A stretch of 64,000 bases of DNA from an uncultured Pelagibacteraceae bacterium (GTDB lineage: Bacteria > Pseudomonadota > Alphaproteobacteria > Pelagibacterales > Pelagibacteraceae). The DNA lies in NCBI GenBank assembly GCA_902557785.1, contig CACEBP010000001.1:22913-86912 (forward strand). The letters are read 5' to 3'. Under the pieces are notes generated by a model, which was given only the letters and a program-made list of their open reading frames with translations, did not search any database and had not been told where the DNA came from. A program made the translations under genes and the position numbers. This document shows positions 8,673 to 15,111 of this stretch, piece after piece (position 1 is the first letter of the stretch; each line of letters starts with the position of its first letter).

Positions 8673-9245
8673 TTAAAAAAGCCGGCTAAATATTTTAGTC
8701 GGCTTTTTTTTTATTTCAGACAAAATTGCAATTCCCAAACAAAAAACGTTTTTTAAATTGTTAATATTTTCATACTTTATTCCTCCAAGGGGAATCAAGT
8801 TTTTAGAAATTTTAGAGAGATTATTAAATTTAAGAACGCCTAAGAAAGGAGCCTTTTTATCGTAATCAACCTTAAAAAGTTTAGATAATAAAATAAAAGA
8901 GCATCCTTGTTTTTTTTTTAAAATTATTTCTTTTATATTATGAGCTGATCCAATAATTTCAAAATTATTTTTTTTAAAATTAAGAACGTTTAGATTTTTA
9001 TTAAATGATGATAAATATAAACCATCGGAATTCAAAAAAAAAGCAAGAGAGAAATTATTGGCAATATAAAATTTAATAGCTTTTATTCTACATTGACGTC
9101 TAAACTTTAAGAGGTCATCTAAATCATCAGTTTTATTATTATTTCGATATATAATTGAAAATTTATTACGAATTTTTATGTTTTTTAAATCTATATCTTT
9201 GATACTTTCAATAAGTAAAAAATATTTAATTTTTTTTGTAAACAT
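8673..9245 (-). CDS. Thiamine-phosphate synthase (ThiE/TenI) family protein, divergent
   Basis: TIM-barrel protein of the ThiE/TenI family. In the C-terminal half of the 190 residues I see the family order: a DGLYLSS equivalent of DG-hHL-x-Q, GSAHNIKEI for the 'STH-x-EA' strand, then LGVLKFNNL, IPLGGIKYENI (the AI-GGI phosphate-binding strand) and a final GIAILSEI. The N-terminal half is degenerate and the usual R-x-x-x-K substrate residues are hard to place, so it may be a TenI-like or altered enzyme rather than true thiamine-phosphate synthase. The ATG abuts the yggS ATG (CATATG), leaving no leader, and there is no Shine-Dalgarno. The last codons form the porin terminator. Confidence 0.6.
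   Translation of the reverse strand: MFTKKIKYFLLIESIKDIDLKNIKIRNKFSIIYRNNNKTDDLDDLLKFRRQCRIKAIKFYIANNFSLAFFLNSDGLYLSSFNKNLNVLNFKKNNFEIIGSAHNIKEIILKKKQGCSFILLSKLFKVDYDKKAPFLGVLKFNNLSKISKNLIPLGGIKYENINNLKNVFCLGIAILSEIKKKPTKIFSRLF
8675..8712 (+). terminator. Intrinsic terminator of the porin gene
   Basis: Inverted repeat AGCCGGCTAAA / TTTAGTCGGCT (one G-U pair) around a short AT loop, preceded by six A and followed by nine T, starting about 25 bases after the porin stop. The A-flank makes it work in both directions. It lies entirely inside the 3' end of the convergent ThiE-like gene, encoding its last dozen codons. Confidence 0.92.
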
Positions 9246-9896
9246 ATGGATACAATAATTGATAGATTAGAAAAGATAAAATTGAAAATTTCTTCTCTTA
9301 AACCAGATAAGCTAGTTAATATAATAGCTGTAAGTAAAACATTTACTCTCGATTATATCCAGCCCTTAATTAATTACGGTCATTTACATTTTGGGGAAAA
9401 TAAAGTGCAAGAAGCTTTATCTAAGTGGTCTGAGCAAAAGAAAGTAAATAAAAATTTAAAGTTGCATATGATAGGAAAGTTACAGAGCAATAAAGCTAAG
9501 GATGCTGTAAAATTATTTGATTATATTCACTCTGTTGATAACCAAAAATTAGCAGACGTTTTAGCTAAACATCAGAAAAGTATGAATAAAAACTTGAATT
9601 ATTTTATTCAGGTAAATTTAGGTAATGAAATACAGAAATCCGGTATACCTGTGAATGAACTAGATGGCTTTTATAATTATTGTCAAAATGAAATTAATTT
9701 AGATGTAATAGGTTTGATGGTAATACCTCCAATAAACCAAAGTGCTGAAGAGTACTTTAAATCTTTAAACGAATTAAATAAATCTCTTTCTCTTAAAAAC
9801 TTAAGTATGGGAATGTCAGCAGATTATATAGAGGCCATAAAGAATGGCTCAAACTTTATAAGAATAGGAAGCTCTATTTTTGGTCCACGATCATGA
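9246..9896 (+). CDS. YggS/PROSC family pyridoxal-phosphate homeostasis protein
   Basis: Single-domain alanine-racemase-like TIM barrel that binds PLP and keeps its free level in balance. The 216-residue length matches. The PLP lysine is in IIAVSKTF (about residues 25-33), followed by HFGENKVQEALSKW, LHMIGKLQSNKAK, the IHSVDN strand, QVNLGNEIQKSG, GLMVIPP and the phosphate-binding end SMGMSADYIEAIKNGSNFIRIGSSIFG. All are hallmark segments. Start ATG is adjacent to the divergent ThiE-like start with no spacer and no ribosome-binding site; the 3' end overlaps the convergent L,D-transpeptidase gene by 23 bases. Confidence 0.93.
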   Translation: MDTIIDRLEKIKLKISSLKPDKLVNIIAVSKTFTLDYIQPLINYGHLHFGENKVQEALSKWSEQKKVNKNLKLHMIGKLQSNKAKDAVKLFDYIHSVDNQKLADVLAKHQKSMNKNLNYFIQVNLGNEIQKSGIPVNELDGFYNYCQNEINLDVIGLMVIPPINQSAEEYFKSLNELNKSLSLKNLSMGMSADYIEAIKNGSNFIRIGSSIFGPRS

Positions 9897-10374
9897 CTTC
9901 TGTATTTTTTTTTAATTGTTTTAAAATTTTTAAAAGATCTCTTTTATTAAGCGCTATGCACCCTTCAGTTTTATCGTAGTTTTTTCTCGCAACATGAATG
10001 AAAATTGCACTTCCTTTACCTTTAATTGTTGGATTCATATTATAATTTAAAACTAAAATAATATCGTAAATATTTTCTTTTTTATAAAGTTTCTCATAGC
10101 TATTAGATGAGGGTAATTTAATGATTTTGTTATATTTTGGAGATTGTGTGTCATCGCACCAACCCATATTTTTTTTTATAGCAATTTTTTTAATCTTAGA
10201 CTGGATTCTCTTAATTCTATCTTTTCTGTAAAGAATGTATTTAATTTTATACTTTCCTTTTGGTGTTATTAAATCTCCCTCTTTTCTCTTAAAACCAATT
10301 CCCCTTTTACCTACAGTGCATTTTGCTTTATAATCATAAAAGGTAAGATTATTATTATTTATTAAAATATGCAT
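9874..10374 (-). CDS. L,D-transpeptidase (YkuD) family protein without signal peptide
   Basis: YkuD-fold protein of 166 residues. The catalytic signature is present at the C-terminal side: IFIHVARKNYDKTEGCIAL, with His, Gly and nucleophilic Cys in the H-x(n)-GC order. The N-terminal part KRKEGDLITPKGKYKI is the second conserved segment of this alphaproteobacterial subgroup. L,D-transpeptidases normally act on peptidoglycan in the periplasm, but here the protein starts directly with the fold and no signal peptide or membrane segment is visible. Its ATG overlaps that of the divergent regulator in the six bases ATGCAT, and no Shine-Dalgarno precedes it. Confidence 0.8.
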   Translation of the reverse strand: MHILINNNNLTFYDYKAKCTVGKRGIGFKRKEGDLITPKGKYKIKYILYRKDRIKRIQSKIKKIAIKKNMGWCDDTQSPKYNKIIKLPSSNSYEKLYKKENIYDIILVLNYNMNPTIKGKGSAIFIHVARKNYDKTEGCIALNKRDLLKILKQLKKNTEVMIVDQK

Positions 10375-10974
10375 AAGTTAAATGTTAAAATTCTTGGTCC
10401 CTCTTCATTTGTTTCAACTTTAAAGGAATTAAAACTATATTTAAAGTTTACTCCTTTATTTGACGATTTAAATGAGAATCCTAGCACAATCCTCTTTCAT
10501 GTAAATATTTTACAAGATAAAAATCAAAAAAAGTATCTTGATAGTAAAAACTCCATTAAAATATGCTTAGGAAAAAAAGAGGATCTAATAGGTAACTTTG
10601 ATGCAAATTTAGAGTTACCTACAACCTTGAGAGAAATTAACACAATAGTAGAAAACACAGCTGCAAAGAAAAAATTTTATAAAAATTCTTCATTGCAAAT
10701 AAAAAATTATTTACTCAACAAGAATGAAAAAAAACTTTCTATATTAGAAAAGTATATTATTTTAACAGAAAAGGAAATTCAGCTCCTCGAATTATTTAAA
10801 AATAACAAGAAACCACTTTCAAAAGATTTTATTTTGTCTTCTGTTTGGAACTACTCATCCGATGCAGACACTCATACAGTTGAGACACATATATATAGGT
10901 TGAGAAAAAAAATTGCAGAAAAATTTATGGATAATAGATTTATTCTGAATAATAAAGATGGTTACTACTTGTGA
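10369..10974 (+). CDS. OmpR-type winged-helix regulator with degenerate receiver
   Basis: Two-part protein of 201 residues. The C-terminal 80 residues are a clear OmpR/PhoB winged helix: LTEKEIQLLELF near 132-143, then SSVWNYSSDADTHTVETHIYRLRKKI and the wing IL-NNKDGYYL at the end. The N-terminal 110 residues are about the size of a receiver domain, but I do not find the acidic pair, phospho-acceptor Asp or conserved Lys in register, so it is probably a pseudo-receiver that does not use phosphorylation. No sensor kinase gene is adjacent. The start codon overlaps the divergent L,D-transpeptidase start; the stop overlaps the next small gene as GTGA. Confidence 0.78.
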   Translation: MHKLNVKILGPSSFVSTLKELKLYLKFTPLFDDLNENPSTILFHVNILQDKNQKKYLDSKNSIKICLGKKEDLIGNFDANLELPTTLREINTIVENTAAKKKFYKNSSLQIKNYLLNKNEKKLSILEKYIILTEKEIQLLELFKNNKKPLSKDFILSSVWNYSSDADTHTVETHIYRLRKKIAEKFMDNRFILNNKDGYYL

Positions 10975-11078
10975 AGAAAAGAAATAAAATAGCAAAAGAT
11001 CTTTTTACATCGAAATATAGAAAAAGAATAGTAAAGCCAAAAAAGGGTAAAGGTAGTTTTAAAAGAAGAAAAAAATAA
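10971..11078 (+). CDS. arfA: ArfA-like alternative ribosome-rescue factor, 35 aa
   Basis: Tiny gene starting with GTG that overlaps the upstream regulator stop as GTGA. The product has a segment D-L-F-T-S-K-Y-R-K-R-I-V followed by KPKKGKGSFKRRKK, which aligns with the E. coli ArfA segment D-P-L-F-R-Q-R-V followed by NKKGKGSYMRK. ArfA binds the empty mRNA channel of stalled ribosomes through this basic stretch and recruits RF2 to release the chain. The E. coli protein carries a hydrophobic tail that is normally lost by mRNA truncation; that tail is absent here, so the encoded form would be constitutively in the active, truncated shape. Function is inferred from the motif only. Confidence 0.72.
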   Translation: MKKRNKIAKDLFTSKYRKRIVKPKKGKGSFKRRKK

Positions 11079-11092
11079 GACTAATTTAGTCT
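11061..11092 (-). terminator. Probable terminator of the grpE-to-adenosine-kinase run
   Basis: Perfect 15-base inverted repeat AGACTAATTTAGTCT at 11078-11092 lies across the adenosine kinase stop codon. Read on the minus strand it is followed by TCTTATTTTTTTCTTC, a T-rich tract provided by the A-rich end of the ArfA-like gene. The stem is short (5-7 pairs), so strength is uncertain; on the plus strand there is no T tract. Confidence 0.45.
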
Positions 11093-12010
11093 AGCTCCAA
11101 TTATCTGAATTACTTTTGAAGACATTTCCGTCCCGACCTTTAAACTTTGTTTAATAGACTTATTGTTAATTAAACCATGTAAAAAACCACCTGCAAATAA
11201 ATCTCCTGCACCCGTTAAATCTTTTATTTGAAGATTCTTTTTCGCAGAATATTCCTCAATTTCATTATTATTAATTGCGATTGCACCTTTTTCTCCACGA
11301 GTAATAACAATTAATTTGTTCGTTTCTTTAGCAAAACTAATAACATCATCGAATTTTTTAACATCAATTAACGACATTATTTCTTGCTCATTTGCAAACG
11401 TGATATCTAATTTATTTTTAACTAATTCAAGAAAATTTGGTTTGTGTCTTTCTACACAGAATAGATCTGATAATGACATTGCAACTTTATTTGCATTATT
11501 TATAGCTTTATCAAATGCTTTCTTTGGTTCACCTTCATCCCAAAGATAACCTTCTAAAAATAAGATTTCACTATTCTTCACAGCACTCTTGTCAATATCG
11601 TTTTCATTAATTTTACCTGCAGTACCAAGAAAAGTTACCATTGTTCTTTCAGAGTCAGGTGTAATTAATATTAAACAAGTTCCCGTTGGAATTGCCTCTT
11701 TTTTCTTAGAATAAAAGAACTGTACTTTTTCTTTTTTCAATCCTTCCTCATACTTATTACCTAAATCATCATCACTAACTTTTCCTATAAAGCCAACTTT
11801 ATTTCCAAGTTGTGCGAGGCCTACTATTGAGTTTGCTACAGATCCACCTGAAACAGTTTCTTCAATTTTAAGATTAGATAATAATTTTTTAAATTCAGTT
11901 TCATCTACAAGCTTCATCGTGCTTTTTGTTAATTCATTTTGAGTGATAAAATTTTCCTCAACTTTACAGATTACATCAACGATAGCGTTGCCGATTCCTA
12001 AAATTTTCAT
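11081..12010 (-). CDS. Adenosine kinase / PfkB-family sugar kinase
   Basis: Ribokinase-fold (PfkB) kinase of 309 residues. The N-terminal PfkB signature is GNAIVDVI and SGGSVANSIVGLAQLG; the C-terminal signature DLTGAGDLFAGGFLHGL carries the catalytic Asp of the anion hole G-A-G-D. The overall pattern, including MKLVDETEF and TMVTFLGTAGKI, matches the alphaproteobacterial adenosine kinase group that would salvage adenosine to AMP, though the sugar or nucleoside specificity cannot be proven from sequence. It is the last gene of a minus-strand run and ends against the ArfA-like gene; its start immediately follows a small membrane protein gene. Confidence 0.85.
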   Translation of the reverse strand: MKILGIGNAIVDVICKVEENFITQNELTKSTMKLVDETEFKKLLSNLKIEETVSGGSVANSIVGLAQLGNKVGFIGKVSDDDLGNKYEEGLKKEKVQFFYSKKKEAIPTGTCLILITPDSERTMVTFLGTAGKINENDIDKSAVKNSEILFLEGYLWDEGEPKKAFDKAINNANKVAMSLSDLFCVERHKPNFLELVKNKLDITFANEQEIMSLIDVKKFDDVISFAKETNKLIVITRGEKGAIAINNNEIEEYSAKKNLQIKDLTGAGDLFAGGFLHGLINNKSIKQSLKVGTEMSSKVIQIIGARLN

Positions 12011-12367
12011 TTAGGTTAATGAGCCAATAGTTGTCGAAATTAAGCCAAATGCTAGAACACCTAAAAAAAAGTGATAAAATTTTTCATCAAAGGTCTTTTT
12101 TAAAACTAATTTGTTTCTAAAAAAACTATTAATGATTGATATGATTAATGGAAAAATAAAAGCTCCAATTCCAAAAGCTGGCGATTTAGATGCAATGAAA
12201 CTTACAATAATAATATAAATTAAAGATAAAATTATTAGATTTTTTTTATTTACGTACTTCTTAAGTTTAGGATTTTGTTTAAAAAGAAATATTCCTAAGT
12301 AACCAGAACCAAAAATTAACAAAAAAGAGACAGAGATAACAACTATTTGTGCAAAACCTATATTCAT
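12011..12367 (-). CDS. Small membrane protein of unknown function, 118 aa
   Basis: I do not recognise a family. The product has three or four hydrophobic segments: about residues 4-28, 44-60, 64-82 and 98-116, separated by Lys-rich loops (KQNPKLKKYVNKKN and RNKLVLKKTFDEKF), so it should sit in the inner membrane. It lies between nth (4 bases away) and the adenosine kinase (adjacent, no gap), and so is almost certainly cotranscribed with them. No signal peptide cleavage site, catalytic motif or metal-binding cluster is visible. The reading frame is well supported by its tight packing. Confidence 0.75.
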   Translation of the reverse strand: MNIGFAQIVVISVSFLLIFGSGYLGIFLFKQNPKLKKYVNKKNLIILSLIYIIIVSFIASKSPAFGIGAFIFPLIISIINSFFRNKLVLKKTFDEKFYHFFLGVLAFGLISTTIGSLT

Positions 12368-12371
12368 TTAA

Positions 12372-13025
12372 TTATGCTTTTTTTACTTTAATTGGTTTTT
12401 TTCTATTTGGATAACAGCTTTTACAAATTTTACAAGTTATTCCATAACAATCTCGGGCTTTACAATATTCTCTTCCATACCATATTATTTGCAGATGAAG
12501 CTTATTCCAATATTTTTTTGGAAAAATTTTCTTTAAATCCTTTTCTGTTTGAACAACGTTTTTTCCATTAGTTAAACCCCATCTTTGAGCTAATCTATGA
12601 ATATGTGTATCTACGGGAAAAGCGGGAAAACCAAAACCTTGAGACATGACAACACTAGCAGTCTTGTGACCTACGCCAGGCAACTGTTCCAATTCTTCAT
12701 AACTGCTTGGTACTTTACCTTTATATTTTTCAACTAAAGTTTTAGATAAATAAAATATACTTTTAGCTTTTACTCTAAATATTCCTATTCTTTTTATTAA
12801 TCGCTCAATTTTCCTTCTTCCAAGTTTTACAAAATGTGTTGGTTTATTATATTTTGGATAAATATCTTTTGTAACATTATTAACATTAACATCCGTACAT
12901 TGTGCTGAAAGCAATACAGAAACTAAAAGAGTAAAAGTATTTTTGTAATTTAGCGGTATAGGAACTCTTGGATAAGTTTTGTTCAATATCCTTAATATAA
13001 TTTTAGCTTTTTGTTTATTGTTCAC
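12372..13025 (-). CDS. nth: Endonuclease III, DNA glycosylase/AP lyase
   Basis: Helix-hairpin-helix base-excision repair enzyme removing oxidised pyrimidines. The HhH motif LPGVGHKTA is at residues 115-123 with catalytic Lys121, and the catalytic Asp139 is in PVDTHIHR. A C-terminal cysteine cluster would hold the 4Fe-4S cluster, but its spacing is unusual: Cys188-x4-Cys193-x4-Cys198-x2-Cys201-x2-Cys204 in place of the canonical C-x6-C-x2-C-x5-C. The 217-residue length is normal. The start is GTG, overlapping the dapB stop as GTGA. Confidence 0.95.
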   Translation of the reverse strand: MNNKQKAKIILRILNKTYPRVPIPLNYKNTFTLLVSVLLSAQCTDVNVNNVTKDIYPKYNKPTHFVKLGRRKIERLIKRIGIFRVKAKSIFYLSKTLVEKYKGKVPSSYEELEQLPGVGHKTASVVMSQGFGFPAFPVDTHIHRLAQRWGLTNGKNVVQTEKDLKKIFPKKYWNKLHLQIIWYGREYCKARDCYGITCKICKSCYPNRKKPIKVKKA

Positions 13026-13798
13026 TTAAAGTTAAGAAGGTCTCTCATAGAATAAAGACCTGCTTTTTTAGACATCAACCATGTTGCAGCTGTTAATGCA
13101 CCTTCTGAGTATAAAGCTCTGTCAAAAGACTCGTGGTTAAGCTTTATAATCTCTTTTCCACTAGAAAATCTAACTTCATGTTCACCAACAACTTCCCCTT
13201 TACGAATTGAATTGAAATTAATTTTTTTTGCATAAGGAAATGATTTTTTATTAAAATACTTTCTTCCAATTAAATTGTAGAAATTTTTATTTTTACCATC
13301 AGCTATTCCTTTACCTAACATTAAAGCTGTGCCTGACGGATAATCAACTTTATGTTTATGATGCACTTCATAGACTTTGCTTAGAAAATTATTTCCAAGA
13401 GATTTTGAAGCAATTTCAGTCAAATACATAAGTAAATTTACTCCTAAACTCATGTTACCTGCTTTAAGTATTGGAATTTTTCTAGAAAACTTTTTTATTA
13501 AATTTTCCTCTTTTTTTGAAAAACCTGTTGTTCCAATAACAACTCTTTTTTTTAACTTAGATGCTATTTTCAATATTTCAAGCGTGCATTTAGGAACAGT
13601 AAAGTCTATTATCACATTTGATCTTTTAAATGCATCAACGCTGTTTTTTATAGGTTTTATCCCTGCAATCTTTTTATTTATTAATCTATTTTCTGTTAAA
13701 GAAACCAATTTAAAACTTCTATTTTTTTTTGAGGATTTTATGAGTTGTTGGCCCATTCTTCCCATACATCCAGAAATAGATAAATTTATTTTTCTCAT
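13022..13798 (-). CDS. dapB: 4-hydroxy-tetrahydrodipicolinate reductase
   Basis: NAD(P)H-dependent step of lysine and meso-diaminopimelate synthesis. The nucleotide-binding start is SISGCMGRMGQ (residues 7-17), followed by IDFTVP and GTTGFSK; the catalytic segment EVHHKHKVDYPSGTAL carries the His-His-x-x-x-K pair with Asp followed by Tyr-Pro where most enzymes have Ala-Pro. Length 258 is typical. It overlaps nth (GTGA) downstream and a 56-residue membrane protein gene upstream (ATGA), placing it in the dnaK-dnaJ run. Confidence 0.96.
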   Translation of the reverse strand: MRKINLSISGCMGRMGQQLIKSSKKNRSFKLVSLTENRLINKKIAGIKPIKNSVDAFKRSNVIIDFTVPKCTLEILKIASKLKKRVVIGTTGFSKKEENLIKKFSRKIPILKAGNMSLGVNLLMYLTEIASKSLGNNFLSKVYEVHHKHKVDYPSGTALMLGKGIADGKNKNFYNLIGRKYFNKKSFPYAKKINFNSIRKGEVVGEHEVRFSSGKEIIKLNHESFDRALYSEGALTAATWLMSKKAGLYSMRDLLNFK

Positions 13799-13965
13799 AA
13801 ACTAATAAAATAAATGATTACAATAATAACAAGTGTAATTATAGCCCAAATAGATAGATTTCTTAAAAATTCTTTTAATTTATAATTTGTGGATAGGAAA
13901 CTCGGTAAAATTAAAATCAGTACTGCAATTAGAAAAATTGCAGACATTATTTGATCAGTGCTCAT
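13795..13965 (-). CDS. Small two-helix membrane protein, 56 aa
   Basis: Previously unlabelled short ORF filling the gap between dnaJ and dapB. ATG at 13965 lies 4 bases after the dnaJ stop, and the TGA stop overlaps the dapB start as ATGA, so it is translationally coupled on both sides. The 56-residue product has a hydrophobic segment at about 7-24, a short polar loop (STNYKLKEFLRN) and a second hydrophobic segment at 38-55 with Trp40, suggesting an inner-membrane helical hairpin. No family recognised. The tight fit between two genes of an operon is the main support for it being real. Confidence 0.65.
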   Translation of the reverse strand: MSTDQIMSAIFLIAVLILILPSFLSTNYKLKEFLRNLSIWAIITLVIIVIIYFISL

Positions 13966-13969
13966 TTAA

Positions 13970-15091
13970 TTAAGAATTTCTCCAGAATTTCTTAGCTTTC
14001 TCAAAAAAACTTTTAATAACCGGATCAGGTTTATTACTTTCTATTTCATTAAATTCTTCAAGGATTTCTTTTTGTTTCTTAGTAAGTGAAGTTGGAACTT
14101 GAGTATTTATCCTTATATATAAATCCCCAAAGGCATTTCCTCTTAAAACTGGCATCCCTTTTCCTCTAAGTCTGAACTGTTTACCATGCTGTGTACCTGC
14201 AGGAATTTTAATTTTAGATTTACCTCCATCAATCGACGGGACCTCAACAGAAGTTCCAAGTGCAGCATTGGTAAATGAAATTGGAAGTTCGTAGTACAAA
14301 TTCTCATCAGCTCTTTTAAAGATTTCGTGATTGTCTATAGATATGAATAAATACAAATCTCCACTTGTGCCACCTTTTGATCCCGCTTCACCTTTACCCG
14401 ATACTCTTATTCTTGTACCATCATCAACACCTTTTGGAATTTTTACAGTCACATTTTCATTTGATTGTACTTTTCCGTTACCACTACACTTGTTGCACGG
14501 ATCATTAATCATCTCTCCGTATCCGCTACATTGAGGGCAAGTTTGTTGAACAGTAAAAAAACCTTGGTTGGTTCTTACTTTTCCCCTTCCAGAACAATAA
14601 TCACATCTAACAGGCCTCGAACCTTTTGCAGCTCCACTCCCGGAACAAGAAGAACATGCTTTATAAGTAGTATATTTAACGTTTTTTTGAATACCTTTGT
14701 AAGCTTCTTCTAAATCTATACTTACATCATACCTTAAGTCATTTCCTCTATTGCTTGACCTTCTTGTGGAACCACCTGCTCCAAAATCGCTAAAAAAGTC
14801 CTCAAAAATATCTGAGAAAGATGAAGTATCAAATCCACCAAAACCTTGGCCACCTCCACCAGCTCCTTCAAAAGCTGCGTGACCAAACTGATCATAGTTA
14901 GCTTTTCTCTTTTCATCTGAAAGAATATGATAAGCTTCACTAGCTTCTTTAAATTTTTCTTCAGAAGTTTTGTCGCCTTTAGTTTTATCGGGATGATATT
15001 TAAGTGCTAGTTTTCTATATGCTTTTTTAATATCGTCTTTGGATGCAGATCTTGGAACACCTAAGACATCATAACAATCTCTTTTAGCCAC
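13970..15091 (-). CDS. dnaJ: DnaJ co-chaperone
   Basis: Hsp40 partner that delivers unfolded clients to DnaK and stimulates its ATPase. The J domain (1-70) has the HPD motif at 33-35; a Gly/Phe-rich linker (GAGGGGQGFGGFD) follows; four CxxCxGxG zinc repeats (CSSCSGSG, CDYCSGRG, CPQCSGYG, CNKCSGNG) lie at about 145-205; the C-terminal beta domains end at 373. The start is GTG, preceded at 8 bases by AAAGGAG, one of the strongest ribosome-binding sites in the window. It follows dnaK by 20 bases. Confidence 0.98.
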   Translation of the reverse strand: MAKRDCYDVLGVPRSASKDDIKKAYRKLALKYHPDKTKGDKTSEEKFKEASEAYHILSDEKRKANYDQFGHAAFEGAGGGGQGFGGFDTSSFSDIFEDFFSDFGAGGSTRRSSNRGNDLRYDVSIDLEEAYKGIQKNVKYTTYKACSSCSGSGAAKGSRPVRCDYCSGRGKVRTNQGFFTVQQTCPQCSGYGEMINDPCNKCSGNGKVQSNENVTVKIPKGVDDGTRIRVSGKGEAGSKGGTSGDLYLFISIDNHEIFKRADENLYYELPISFTNAALGTSVEVPSIDGGKSKIKIPAGTQHGKQFRLRGKGMPVLRGNAFGDLYIRINTQVPTSLTKKQKEILEEFNEIESNKPDPVIKSFFEKAKKFWRNS

Positions 15092-15111
15092 AGGACGTCT
15101 CCTTTATTTTC

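Noticed and set aside
11078..11092. Plus-strand terminator after the ArfA-like gene
   Set aside because: The inverted repeat has no T tract on the plus strand; it is only plausible as a terminator for the minus-strand operon.
13880..13895. Single DnaA-box-like TATCCACAA (minus strand) near dnaJ
   Set aside because: One near match inside a coding region, with no cluster; expected by chance.
14331..14940. Open frames opposite dnaJ and dnaK and many similar antisense frames in the window
   Set aside because: They mirror highly conserved genes in another frame, have no recognisable domains or ribosome-binding sites, and are expected as shadows in AT-rich DNA.
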